Shown here: positions 23,442-35,536 of the stretch, piece after piece
Position numbering within the stretch: the stretch's first letter is position 1
How the letters are laid out: each line of letters opens with the position of its first letter
Assembly: GCA_964059195.1 (NCBI GenBank)
Contig: CAXKWD010000006.1
Span: 14,128,530 to 14,192,529 of the forward strand
Direction of reading: 5' to 3'
DNA: 64,000 nucleotides
From: Ectobius pallidus
Taxonomy: Eukaryota; Arthropoda; Insecta; Blattodea; Ectobiidae
Notes under the pieces: model-generated
What the model was told of the DNA's origin: nothing
Database searches by the model: none
What the model saw: only the letters and a program-made list of their open reading frames with translations
Made by a program: the position numbers and the translations under genes

Positions 23442-24252
23442 ATTCAATTACTTCTGTTAAGTTCTTTTGATGGAACGTGCTTGTTTCATCTTAAACTTTA
23501 GGATCCTCTTTGTGCATTTTTTAACGAAAAAACCCGTTTCCTTCTTGACTTGGAGGCAGATGTGATAATTACTCACATGACGTGTTGGCGGCCCATCATT
23601 ATGAGCTCATTATTGCCGACTGGTGCGTTATGTCGTTGCCACACACCTTGTTTGTGATTCCTCCCGATGTCGGTGTGATGGAACTTTTTTTTTAAAATGT
23701 TTATTGGATATCAATATCGCACACTGGCTGCAGCGAGGAGGGCGGTAAACACGGAATCCGTGATAACCTCCAACACCTGCTGTCTCGTGGTAATTTTTCA
23801 CCTAGCTTTTGCGTGTTGCGATCGCCACCTGTAAATAATACAAATAACATGGCGCGAGAATTTGTTACGTGGCTGCTAATGGTCATTTTTATGGTTAGCA
23901 CTGGCGATTTTTTTCCTATCGTGAGAACCCATGACTTTTTATTTTTACATTCTATGATTTCCATCGAAAATGTACGACCCGTATTAGTTTTATAAATGAG
24001 TTTACAGAACAGATATATTTACTTATCTCTTCATACATCACATAGGCTACATGAAAATCTCTATAATCAGATTCTGTGTTTTTGCATATTATGACAGAGT
24101 ATGTGACATAGCAATAAAAGCCTGACAGTTCTGCTTTCATATTTCATTATGGATATCGCAAGAACCCAGAGATTATTTCGAACGTTTTCTGAAAGGAGGG
24201 TTGCTATAATGTTGAGGGAATCTAACTTAGCCTATATAATAGCCTATAATTA
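23442..24252. other. No recognised gene or repeat
   Basis: Possibly unique DNA. The frames near 23701-24140 overlap on both strands and lack domains. Confidence 0.4.
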
Positions 24253-24925
24253 TCTACTCTTATACAATTCAACGGCCGTAAATAGCGTGCTCGCTCCCTC
24301 ACTTCGTGAGACATCGGGTATACTCGGCGATGTTCGTCTCTAGCAGTCTAAACTTTCTCGAAGAGTATAAAATTAGGAAAACCGTTTCTTTATTATGTAA
24401 GGCCTTAGTGAAATGAACAAAATGAACAAATATTCTAATTTTATTTTTAATTACAATTTCATAGCTCTGAATCACAAACATTTTTAATAAGCTGCCAGTG
24501 TAAATTTCTTAAATATCCTGGAGTCATTTAATAATGGCGGGAGAAGCCGCAGACACCAGCTGTAAATATATTCATAGTTTAACCCTGGAAGTGTCGCGGA
24601 CAATAAAAATCCAAACAAACCACTCCTTCCCTTGATAAATTATATAATTTATGAAAATTACACTGAATTTATCAAATCAAATTCACATCATATTCATCTG
24701 TCAACAAACAATTGAGAAACAATAGGCGTACGTATTATCAGTGTTCACAGGTGGCTTTGGAACTGCAGAAAACTTACGATATAATTAAATTCTAAAGGAA
24801 AAAGTGATAGTATATGATATATTTTAAATAAAAATTGATGAAGCCAGCGCTGACTTTTGTAAATGTATTGTCAGTGTCTTCAGGATTCTAGACCTGTAAG
24901 TTTCGTATTTAAGCATCATTTTAAC
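24253..24925 (+). mobile_element. Helitron-like composite element, copy 1
   Basis: Begins A|TCTACTCTTATACAATTCAA. An internal, mutated terminator-like hairpin (GGCGGGAGAAGCCGCAGACA then CCAGCTG) sits at about 24537-24570. The same downstream body as in the 32115 and 35537 copies continues past it (GTTTAACCCTGGAAGT, CACTCCTTCCCTTGATAAAT) to about 24925. The true 3' end is lost. Confidence 0.65.
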
Positions 24926-25590
24926 CGTGGCACGGTCGAAACCGAGCACGGTGCAACGAAAGGATGACTTTACCGAGGTAAACTAAGGAACTTTACCGCG
25001 GTATTCTGAATACCGGGGTTGGTGCACTCGGCCATCAGTTTTGTATCGATTTTAAAAAGCTAATAGATTCTTATTCTCTCTTCTGCGCATTACTATGAAT
25101 TTCTAATAAAAAAGAAAATATCTGTAGTATAAAGAATAATACACCCCATCATAAGTACAACATTTCTAATAAGGCAAATAAACAGGTGTTTTTAAAATGT
25201 GACAGATAATAGAAATTTGAACGTTTTCTGTTCATTACCAACTGTACGCTGTTTTTCAGATTTGCTCGTTGTGTGGAATAAATGTCACAGTGAGTTCATT
25301 ACCATGCCTTCACAACACAAACGATATGTTTTGTGCATATGTTGTATTTATAATCAATGCATGAAATCAACCACGCAACTAATTTTTAAAACCCCGTCAT
25401 TATGCACAGGAAGTGTTTATGAATTATAGCAATTGAAACTATTTACAACTAAATGAAATTGCAAATCACATCGGAGGCAGTAAAACGGAAATATCAGTGC
25501 CAGACTCGTTTTAAACAGCAGGGAATTGAAGACAGTAACAGTAAGAAACTGTGACGTAACAACGAATTACTCAACTTCTTTTTATTTACC
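24926..25590. other. No recognised gene
   Basis: Contains several short GC-rich near-palindromes between 24928 and 25035 (GTGGCACGGTCG, GAGCACGGTGCAACG, CCGCGGTA). Otherwise AT-rich. No function is supported. Confidence 0.35.
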
Positions 25591-25599
25591 TGAGGTTTA

Positions 25600-26215
25600 C
25601 CCCTTTATAGAAACGTTTACGCGACCCACGCCGCCCGGGCCTTACAGGACCACGACCCGTCGAGGAGGAAGTTTCTATGGATAACATACATGCTTTTTTG
25701 ACCAGACAAGGACACGGAGGGCCTCCCCAGATGAGTGATCAGCCCAATGCCGAGGCCACCTCCGGGTCAACGTGAATACATAGGACGAAATATATCATTT
25801 ACGCGCACACACTCATCCCGAAGAATGCGAGGATGGAATGAGAGTGATAATGACGGCCAGATGATATCCGGAGACTAGGAGGGCCTGAAGTTTTCCTACA
25901 TTCGTCTCACAGGTGAGGAAAAACCCTGGAAATCCCTATCTAGGAAGCTTGTCCCGACCAGGAATCAAACCCCGGATGCAAATGCATCCCCTATACCACA
26001 GCAGTGGACATATTACTGAACTAAGAAGTAAAAACAACGGTGCCATCGAAATATGATGGTGAGTGCTTCGTCCGAAGGCACGTCCAGACCCGGAACGAAG
26101 TCATGGGATGATGACCATGACCAGACAAGGTTGATACCGCGGAGATTTACCTTGGCTCTCGTGGGATGGGGATGAAGGACAACACAACATCAGTCCTGAA
26201 ACGACGAAGGAATTC
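25600..26215 (-). repeat. Probable tRNA-related SINE or composite GC-richer repeat
   Basis: On the minus strand near 26010-25960 there is a tRNA-like stretch (GCTGTGGTATAGGGGATGCA) followed by a B-box match (GGTTTGATTCC). A ~350-bp GC-richer tail (CCAGGGTTTTTCCTCACCTG, GTGTGTGCGCGTAAATGA) continues to about 25600. The word GACCAGACAAGG occurs on both sides of this unit (25698 and 26122). No second copy is in the window, so the family call rests on the box motifs only. Confidence 0.5.
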
Positions 26216-26339
26216 CCCACTACTGAAAAAATTCCCGGCCTGGGCTCTCAGGGTGGAAGGCAGCCCTGATACCAACTCCCTCACGGGGCTGGTTGACACG
26301 AAATAAAACAATAATTTGAAATAATAATTCTCTTATATA

Positions 26340-27131
26340 TGTTACCGGCACTGTGTGAAATGCGGCATTCTGTAGAATGGCTAGGTAATGTATAGAATGC
26401 CTAAAATCGAACGTAAAAGTATGGAATGATTGATATTTTATACATTGCCTAGGCATTGCATACTTTGCCGGATTGTCTGCCAGCAAAGTATATAATACGC
26501 CTAATCCTACCATTTTATAAAATTTAGTCTCAACAAATTTAAGGTAAAAATAAAAAAAATAAAAATATTACTTAATAATCAAATTTTATAATGTTTGCCT
26601 TTCATTTGTTTCATGTTAATTCTTTCCACCTCCTTCTGATTCTAAATGACTAACATTTAATATAAACGTATTTTTGTTTAACCATGACCCTACGTCATCA
26701 GCTGCCATCTCTCCCAGAAGACAACAGTTAGCCTACATGACTTGCTAACGGGCTGAGAAGCGGTCAGTCGATTTTTTGTTTGCTTGACGAAACTAAAATC
26801 TCGAAATTTAATTTATTACTTTATTTACGGCCGAACAGAAACAGTCGTAAGCAACTTGCCTATAGGCTAGGCCTAATGGTAATTAAGATGCTCATATGAA
26901 AATTATGCGTATTAATTAATAAAGGCTTCTCATCTTGTTCCCTTTTAACACTTTGCCTAAACGGTACTGGTCATTCTGTATAATGCCTAGGAATTATATA
27001 GAATGTCTAGGAAAAGTATTTAACATTTTCCCAAAAAATTTATATTTCATAGTTTTCCTAAAACCTCAGGCATTCTATACATTATCTAGGCATTCTATAG
27101 AGTACCGTGATTTCACAGAATGCCGGTAACA
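26340..27131. mobile_element. TIR transposon with long ends built of GGCATTCTATA-type palindromes
   Basis: The left end TGTTACCGGCACTGTGTGAA pairs with the right end, whose minus strand reads TGTTACCGGCATTCTGTGAA. Similarity extends ~65 bp inward through repeated AATGTATAGAATGCC words that are themselves near-palindromic. TTATATA flanks both sides (26333-26339, 27132-27138), a candidate 7-bp duplication. No transposase is seen. Superfamily uncertain. Confidence 0.8.
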
Positions 27132-27433
27132 TTATATAATTGTCCCAAAGTAATGGTCAAATATTTCTACAGGCTTAAATTAACTGCATTATTTATACTA
27201 GATTAAAATTTTTGTAGAAACAATATGTTCTTATCCCGCAGTCTACCCCTGGTCTTCTGCTTAATAAATGCAATTATAGGCCTAGGTTCGCAGGTCTACT
27301 AGTTTTACTAATGCTATTTACTCTTTTATTTGACCTGTGTGATCTTGCAGCATTTTCCAGTGGTTGCTTGTATTACGATAGTTTCATGAACCCGTTAGGC
27401 ATTTTTAATGTCAGAAATATGCATCTGTTTCGA

Positions 27434-27694
27434 AATTCTAGAGTGATAGGGAAAAGCGAATAAGTCAAAATTCCAAAGTTTTAGGAGAGACAATTACGAT
27501 TTATTTTCACAGCATTTTAACAATATTTAGATCAGTCCACCCATATATTTTTACACAGTATCTGATACTATGTAAAAATATCTGGGTGGACGGATCTAAA
27601 TATTGTAAAAATGCTGTGAAAATGAACCGTTATTTGTCTCTCTTAAAACTTTGGAATTTTGACTTATTCGCTTTTTCCCTACCACTCTAGAATT
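27434..27694. mobile_element. Near-full-length palindromic MITE (~261 bp)
   Basis: AATTCTAGAGTGATAGGGAA at the left is mirrored by CTACCACTCTAGAATT at the right. Both ~125-bp arms match with few changes (GTCAAAATTCCAAAGTTTTA, TCACAGCATTTT, GTCCACCCA) to a centre near TACACAGTATCTGATACTAT. No coding content; an RNA copy would form one hairpin. Confidence 0.85.
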
Positions 27695-28385
27695 GTGAAA
27701 ATTAAATTGAGAAGTATCAAGTTCTCTACACAGAGAAAATCTCTGAAGTTGTTTCTTTGAGGGTTCAATGATTAATTACAAACCCAACAACATTCCCGTA
27801 GGTAACTTGATTCATAGGATTACTCACAATCCAAACAGTCGTTGATTTACCCGCTCACTTAATCAAAATGATTCTGTAACTAATCAAAATGATTCTACAC
27901 ACTCCCGATATATGTGTTATTAGGATGTGTCATTTCGTATGTGCTGAATTAATTGCATACAGAGCACAGATGAGCAGGCTTGCAACAGTTGCAGTATGTT
28001 TTAGAATGGATATACATGGCGTGGGAATAGGGGAATATTTGGTGTTCATGATAACGTGTATTGAGAAATTACCAGATACAATGCAACTGCCCTAATAAAA
28101 AAGAAAGTAGACTGCCCTAAACCTGATCGCAGCTGGAAAACAGAGCAACTTTTAATGTATATGTAGTTTTATTTTAATTGAAGCATCGGCCAGTTGTTTA
28201 ATTTCATTCTAATCCCCTCGGGTTATTATTAGTTTGATTTCTTTAGTGTATATTTTTAAACCTGTTATTTGGTCTTATAGGCTGACAAAAACTGCAACAT
28301 TCGATCATAATCAGGTTTACCAGAAAGTATAAGTGCAGAAGAACAATTTCTCCGCCTTGTGAAAGAACCTGTAATTTGTTTTCAC
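27695..28385. other. No recognised gene
   Basis: AT-rich; the 27889-28095 frame has no domain. No terminal repeats are found. Confidence 0.4.
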
Positions 28386-28971
28386 AATTGTGGCATCCAG
28401 TGAGAGAGTGGGCAAAGCCAAATATTTTCAAATTTGAGTTACTGTCATCTCTGTGTGGTACATATAGTCGTGTAACTGTAAACATAATATTAAAGGTTTT
28501 TGTGGGTTCCTTCCTTATCTGTTCTTGAAAGACAATTTTCCAATTCGAGAACCCTGTGCGAACTTAAGGGCAGGCAAAAACCTCGAAATTTTTGGGTTTT
28601 TGTAGTTTTTTCCTTTTAACTACTAAACAACCCGTTATAGCCTAAAACTTTCCATAACAAAAGTTAAAGAGCATTATATTTCCTACCATTTGCATTGTTT
28701 AAACGTTTTTTAAAACCAAATACGTATTGAGATATGGTGCTTCAAAGTTTTGAAAAATGTTAAAAATATCGAAAAACTGCGGGAAAAAACCTGAGAAGGT
28801 TGGTCTGAAGTTAATTTTTGTAAACACTTTGAATGTGTAAATTCTGATAAGAAGAAATTAATCAAGTGTTAAGATGAAATTTTTTCTCATTAGAAAGCAA
28901 AACAAAAATCTAAAAATATCTCTATTCCGTTAATTCTGGCTTAGCCCACTCTCTCACTGGATGCCACAATT
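28386..28971. mobile_element. TIR element (35-bp ends), class unknown
   Basis: Bases 28386-28420 (AATTGTGGCATCCAGTGAGA and on) are the inverse of 28937-28971 with a single mismatch. The ~515-bp interior is AT-rich and non-coding. No clear target duplication. The right end abuts a tRNA-like sequence. Confidence 0.75.
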
Positions 28972-29045
28972 CTTGTAGAAGCCCCAGGCTTCGAACCCGC
29001 GACCTCCCGAATGCGAGTTCGTACTAACCTCGCTCCTAGGTCGAA
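28972..29045 (-). repeat. tRNA-like fragment (SINE head or tRNA pseudogene)
   Basis: The minus strand reads CCTAGGAGCGAGGTTAGTAC, then CTCGCATTCGGGAGGTCGC and the B box GGTTCGAAGCC. No full cloverleaf acceptor pairing is evident. Confidence 0.5.
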
Positions 29046-29571
29046 ACAAATTTGAATAAGTTTTTTAGAAACCGTGATTGACGCAATGCAGTAATTTGAG
29101 GAAACACAAAACTGTTGAAACGAAATGCATGAGTTCAAAATTGAAATAAGTTATTTGAAATGGGGAAACGTTAAGAATACAATCGAATAAGTTACCGTAA
29201 TTCTATATACTAAATGATATTTTTAACATAGAGCGTGACTCAATATTAATGTTTGAAGATGCTTGAATTATGGGGTTTATCAAAATATTGTAGAAATTTA
29301 GTTTTAAAAAAAACTTTACTTGATGAAATATTCAAAATTTCGTTAAAAATACAAATTTAAGTATCAAAGCTAACATTTAGAAGCCAACTTCGTATTCATG
29401 AGAACAGATTTTTCTCTAACTTGTATGATAGTCACCAGGGGCATAAATAATAAAAGTTCTGCAAATAATAGGCTACATTACACAAAAGACAACGTTATTT
29501 TAACAAATCCAAAATTCAGAAGCAAGGTAACAAAGCTACAAACCACAACAGCTGGGAAGTGACGAAACCTC

Positions 29572-30231
29572 CGAGGCACGTCCAGAAAGTAAGTTTCCCT
29601 GGGACCGTTTACAGAAACAAAAAACAGTTTCGTGGTAATATTTATTGTAACATATACAGCAAGTGTTCAGCAATGTTCAACAAATTCGCCACCGGAATTG
29701 ACAGTGTTTGTTATACCGTGGGACCGACTTTTGAATACCTGTGTCGTAGGAGTCTGCCGCTTGCGATTTGAACCACAGTGTGACAACCATTTCCTCTTCT
29801 CTGTCATTCCCTGTCATATCTTGAGATGTAGGAAAAGATGGATATCACTGGGAGAGGGGCCCGGGCTGTAGGGTGGATGTTTAAACTCTTCCTAGTCGGT
29901 AGACTTACTGGGAGGGGTTTAAAAATCGCCTCTACAGCCCGAATATCGTTCCCAGTGATTTTCATCTTTTCCTACACCTCAATAAATGACAGAGAATGAC
30001 AAAGAGGCAGACATGATTGCCACACAGTTGTTTAAACCCCAGATGGCAGACTTCTCTGACACAGGAATTCAAACGTTGGTCCCATGGTATTAAAAATGTC
30101 TCATTTCCAGAGGTGAATATGTTGAAAAATAGCTGAACACTTCCTGTATCTGTTGCAGTAAATATTTTCATGAAATTGTGTTTTGTTTCTGCAAACGGTT
30201 CCAGGGAAACTTACTTTCCTGACGCGCCTCG
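29572..30231. mobile_element. Complete palindromic mariner-type element (660 bp)
   Basis: The left end CGAGGCACGTCCAGAAAGTA and the right end (minus strand CGAGGCGCGTCAGGAAAGTA) begin inverted repeats. These run inward for nearly the whole arm and contain GTAAGTTTCCCTGG, CCTGTGTC, GTAGGAAAAGATGG and GCTGTAGGGTGGATGTTTAA. The right flank is TA; the left flank is TC. Because the arms mirror each other, both strands carry similar open frames: IPWDRLLNTC on plus and IPWDQRLNSC on minus. Neither frame resembles a known transposase. Confidence 0.85.
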
Positions 30232-32110
30232 TAATATTATCCCATGGACATGAGACAAAAGAAATGTCGTTCGACTATTTTATCCATGTCGAACAGTAGG
30301 CCTAAGTGGCAACAAAACCAGTCTGGTTAAAATTTGGTTCGAGGGGTTAAAAAAAAAAATTACATGGTGATTGACTTGAAACGTGTTACGTGTAGGCCTA
30401 TACACACTGTGTCCAACAATCCCAACGTTGTTTTTTTTTTTTGTATCTTGAACTTTTTTTACATAATGTATTCAGTTTATATACATATAGCCTATCAAGA
30501 GGCCATTAAAAGAAACAAGCTTTTTCATGTCTAAACACAGATTTAAGCTGAAAACATGCAGAGTTTTGTATTCTTATGTTATTGTATAATGTATAGGCCT
30601 ACAATTAATTATAAATGTAGAAAAAATTTCTGTGGAAGGAACGGAATGGCTATGAGGGGTGAAGAGGAGGTAATTTTGAAAAAAAGAATATATTATTTCC
30701 TTTATTTAATAGATAATACGTTAAAGAAACTTAAATTTAAGCTTAACTTTTCCTCCAAAGAACTCTGCAGGTTTTCAGATTGTTCAGACTCTTATTCAAG
30801 GTCTGTTTTCAGTTGCTACAGATGAAATTAGTGATAAAAACAACCTCCAAACTGTACCATATTGTTATTAATGGTATATTAGTATAATGTGTTGTATTTA
30901 GCTTCGCCCCCCCCCCCCCACACCCCCCTTTTCACTCAGTGTGTCTGTCCTTTATTTTAAAACTTTTCAGTTGGACACACTGTATACAGTTTTTAGTTAA
31001 ATTATGAGATGTTATTCGTTTGCATTTGACATGTTCTAATACGCAATAATAAGCATACCTTTAATTACTAAGTATAGTGAAGGGCTCTTGGTATTGTTTG
31101 TTAATGAATGTTAAATTGATTGTTCTATTAATTAAAAAAATAATAACCTCTTTGTCGTTGGTAGTAAATATGAAACGAAGTAATTTGGCGGTTAAGAAAG
31201 TATATTTAATTGCTGTACAGTCTTTAATTTTTGTTTCTGTTTTTTGGCCTTCTTCCTAGAAACAAGTATAATGGCCGTCAGATCCATTAGAGGCGAGCAA
31301 GCCTACATGACTGTTTGCTATTTAATTATAATGCTCTGTGCATGTTCCTGAATACGATACTGTATCGATTGATAGCAGCGATAGTTTGTCCGATGCATAA
31401 TTTAAATAGTACACGTAATTGCATGACCGAACACTGTACATAAAGGTGACCTATGCCGTATGTGTTCTTGTAGAATCGCTCCATCCTCTTCTCTCTGTAC
31501 ACGGTTTGCGAACCTAGTCTCTCTCGAGCAACAGGCTCATAATGCGAGTGTGTCCCATGTATTAACCAGCTTGTTTTACACGTCTAAATATTCAATGTTT
31601 TACATCATTACCAACACGGGAGCGAGAGGGCAAGTGCGTATGTGTGTGTGTGTGTGTGGGTGCGGACAAGCGACGGTTTTGATAATACTAGCTGACCCGC
31701 CGCCAAAACACCAATATTCTCTCTCCATTAGTTAAAAAAATACATCACCCAAAACCTCGTGAACAGCCCTCTGTGGAAATAAATAATATCCATTGCACTA
31801 CGTCGCTTCTTTCCACCGTTTCACATATTTCTTTTCATCATGAATTGGCCTACTAGAGCACAAAAACTTCCACCCTATCTTGTGGCATGAAAAGGGGCGT
31901 ATTCAGAGGGGGCTACAGCACCCCCCCCCCCGCAAAGTTAAGGGGATCCGGAACGAGATTTTGGGTAAAAACAATTGCTTCTTTATTTTGATTGATTAAA
32001 ATAACTCTGAAGTTTTAGCTTCAAAATGAGGTCTAAATCATTGCTGTACTGTAAGTCTAAATATTTTAAATTAATTTGTAAAAAATAAACTTGCTTTGCT
32101 TTGCTTTGCT
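30232..32110. other. No recognised gene; low-complexity tracts
   Basis: Contains poly-C runs at 30907-30929 and 31920-31931, a GT repeat near 31640-31657, and a CTTTG pentamer repeat near 32090-32110. ACTAGCTGACCCGCC at 31688 could be a degenerate Helitron terminus, but no partner end is found. Confidence 0.4.
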
Positions 32111-32114
32111 AATG

Positions 32115-32690
32115 TTAAAATGATGCCTAAATACGAAACTTACAGGTCTAGAATCCTGAAGGCACTGACAATACATTTACAAAATTCAGCGCTGGCTTCA
32201 TCAATTTTTATTTAAAGTATCTCATCATATACTATTGCTTTTTCCTTTGGAATATAATTCGTTCCCACCAGTACGTATATTTCAGAAATTAATTATATCG
32301 TAAGTTTTATGCAGTTCCAAAGCTACCTGTGAACAATGATAATACGTATTGTTTCTCAACTGTTTGTTTACAGATTAATATGATGTGAATTTTTTTGATA
32401 AATCCAGTGTAATTTTCATAAATTATATAATTTATCAAGGGAAGGAGTGGTTTGTTTGGATTTTTGTTGTCCGCGATACTTCCAGGGTTAAACTATCAAT
32501 ATATTATAGCTGGTGCCCGCGGCTTCGCCCGCCATTATTAATTGACTCCAGGATTTTTAAAGAAATTTACACTGGCAGTTTATTAAAAATGTTTGTGGTT
32601 CAGAGCTATGAGAATTGTAAGTAAAAATAAAATTACAATATTTGTTCATTGTGTTCATTTCAGTTAGGCCGTATATAATAAATTTTCCCC
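32115..32690 (-). mobile_element. Helitron-like composite element, copy 2 (5'-truncated)
   Basis: Reverse complement of the 24253 copy. It preserves the internal hairpin best: the minus strand across 32540-32500 reads GGCGGGCGAAGCCGCGGGCA then CCAGCTATAAT. The shared body continues on both sides of the hairpin. The 5' part is lost beyond about 32690. Confidence 0.65.
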
Positions 32691-33380
32691 ATTTTCTCTT
32701 CAGAATGAAATTTTCCAACATTGTAGACAAAGCATCCTCGTAATTCCTTAGCTATGAGTATTAATGTAGTAAACATAACAATAATAATAGAAAACATAAT
32801 ATTAAAGTACCGGTAGTTATATAACTTACTTAAATATTGTCATTTGTTTATTATTATTTAATAATATACTACTGTATATTCCCTTTTTTTGGATATGTAT
32901 TTAAAGATATTAAGTGATATTTCCAATTTTTCGTGTCATATTTTCATAAATCGAAGGTAATATAGGCCATTTTTAGACGTTTTTAGGTCATCAACTTCTG
33001 AGTCCTAGTGATAGGGCTTATCACAGCCTCTCTCTAAAATAAATCTTGGATATGCCACTTTGCATGAACACAGAACCAAATAGGAACCAAGACTCGAGAA
33101 TTCAACACTTCAGAAACACTCATCCTCCATCTTTTCCTTTCTTTCCTTCACTGCTTGTCTTGTTCCAATATCCCTTTGATAGGTCTTTATAAATTATTTC
33201 CCTCCCTTCTTGAGTGTAAATCTCCCTAAGTTAGGAATTAAATACAGTATTGGCCTACTCCCTATTATCCGCACAATTGGCTGGCGCAGCAACCGTGGAT
33301 AATCTACAAAATGTCGATTAAAAGGAAAAAAAATCAAGAATAAAGTGCTTTTGATAAGTTTTTATTTACTCCTTCCATTA

Positions 33381-34246
33381 TCTCTATATATATAAAAGGC
33401 TTTGTCCTGACTGACTGAATGAATGACTGACTGACTGATTGACTGAATGACAGGAATCAACGTACAGCCTAAACTATAACAGGTAGAGACTTGGAATTTT
33501 GACAGTACCTTCGTTTCATAATGTAGGTGCTCACTAAGAAAGGATTTTGAAAAATTCTGATTCTAAATGCCAAAAATTAATTGTTTTTGAAAATACTTAA
33601 TCCCTTTTTACATAGAATTATCCATTCCAAATCACAGAATATATTGTTGCCAAATGGTATCAGGTGGGCTTGGAAAAAAACAAATGAAATGCACTTTTGA
33701 CAAATAAGAGAAGTTATCAAAATAATTCATGTTATAAATAAATATTACAGAATGAAATCCACTAAAATAATGGAATCACATAACTTTCTCTACCCTGGAC
33801 ATAGAGAAAACAAAACGAGGTATGGTAATGTGTATATTATTATATTATATCGCAGGTTTTTGGAGAGAAAAGTATGAAAGTGATAATGCTTTCTGTTTAA
33901 TTTAATCTCCAAAACGGCTTTATGGTAACATAAGAGTGGGAAATTTCCCGCCTCGATATTACAATTTTATGTTACAGGAATTTCTGTTTCTTCTTATTTA
34001 AACCTCTACCAGGCTTGCTGTGCACTGTACAAGCGATGGGATGCAAAATTCTAGATCCTCTATGAGCCATAAAAAATTATATCAAACGTTTTCTGAGGGA
34101 ATAGTTTGAGTGTAATAAGTTGTTCTTCCTATTTCAAATTATAAATGCCTATATAAGGACCTAGATTTTAAAATTGAAAATCCTTCATAAGCTAATTTCC
34201 AATTACAAAATACAAAACCCGGGCGACGCCGGGTCTTTTAAGCTAG
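33381..34246 (+). mobile_element. Non-autonomous Helitron, copy 2 (best preserved)
   Basis: Starts A|TCTCTATATATATAAAAGGC, followed by a GACTGACTGAATGAATGACT tract. It ends with the hairpin ACCCGGGCGACGCCGGGT then CTTTTAAGCTAG|T. 866 bp, no coding capacity. It is highly similar to the copies at 20752-21575 and 51095-51932 and more loosely to 37288-38297 at the 5' half. Confidence 0.9.
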
Positions 34247-34663
34247 TGACTTATAAACAAAAGTGTTATGTTCTTACAAGTTAGTTCCTTTTTTTTCACA
34301 AAGAAAATAGAATCGGCTCTTTTCGTTATTTTTTGAAGAAAAAAAAAAACCTATTTTTATTTCTCCTTCCAAACCATACCAAAAAAAGGGAGGAAAAAGA
34401 AAGGAACACTGCGGATAATCGAGTTTATTTCATCCCTTATCCTGAAAGATAATACTGCCAACCTTCAACCTTCCTACCGTTCTTTAAGTATCCTCATCAC
34501 TGTAAAATTTAGTAATAATAACAACGGCTTGTAATAAATTGCATTGCAATCCAAAATACATTACTAGCCATTAGCCGCGTCTATGCATATTATGGGAGGT
34601 TTCTAGGCCAGTTTCTTTTGATTTGATTGTTGTATTTTTTAAGGTGTCTATGAAGTAATTTTA

Positions 34664-34968
34664 AAAGTAAAGTGATCCCTAAACAGGCCATGGAGGCCCA
34701 GAGGGTTCCAGGAAGTTCAGGCTCCCATATTTTGGACATTCGGCACTTGAAGGTGGTAAGGTTGTCAGCCCTACGCACCGGCCGCCTTTACCTCCAGGAT
34801 TGCTCCTGGTACTCATTTATATTAGAGGTTGAGTCAACCCCAGGGCCATAGTGCCACCTGAAGGATTAGGCCGATTGAAAAATCTCAGCGACCTCATCGG
34901 GAATCGAACCCGCGACCTTCCGGTTTGTAGTGCAGTGCCTCAACCACTAAGCTACGGTGTACCCCGCC
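34664..34968 (-). repeat. tRNA-derived SINE, family A, copy 2 with 9-bp target duplication
   Basis: The minus strand starts GGCGGGGTACACCGTAGC. It has a perfect A box (TAGCTTAGTGG) and B box (GGTTCGATTCC). GTAATTTTA flanks both sides (34655-34663, 34969-34977), as expected for LINE-mediated retrotransposition. Confidence 0.9.
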
Positions 34969-35536
34969 GTAATTTTAGTTTCTTATAAAACGTAGTAAAT
35001 TGTATTTGTGCATTTGTTCAAGTTTTCCGCCATACAATTGAGTCTAAGAAAGCGCGTTAAATCCACTACATTCAATTTTAAAACTGATGCTGAGGTTTTC
35101 TTTTCTCAAGAGAAGTGATTTAGGCTATCTTTAATTGGAACTTGGAATAATTGTGCTATCTAGAACACTGTAAATGCGTAAATGCATCGCGCTGGAATCC
35201 TGTTATATGTTCTTGTAATTTGAATTCCTGAATTATGCACTAAATAAAAACGATCTTCACTGATAGGTCTGGTCTTAATTAAGTGAACACGACGTGGAAT
35301 GTGTAATTGAATGGTTCATAAAAATAGTTAACTTTTATTAAAAACATTCAGAACAAAAGTTACATCACCATTCTTAACAAATATTCATAGGCCTAATAAA
35401 AATAGTTATCTATTAAATAAATTATGAAAATGCACTTCTCTGCTCATCCAAGGGACCTAGGGTAGGGATGGATTTTGACGCCTCTTCTATAACAGTTAAT
35501 TCGTAAGCAAAATTATTGGTTATAATTATTTAATTA

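Noticed and set aside
31688..31720. ACTAGCTGACCCGCC resembling a Helitron 3' end (reverse)
   Set aside because: No convincing hairpin and no TC-type partner end nearby; too short to call.
32940..33010. Possible hAT MITE right end (TTTTTAGGTCATCAACTTCT, GAGTCCTAG)
   Set aside because: Vocabulary fits, but the terminus is degenerate and no left end or duplication is found.
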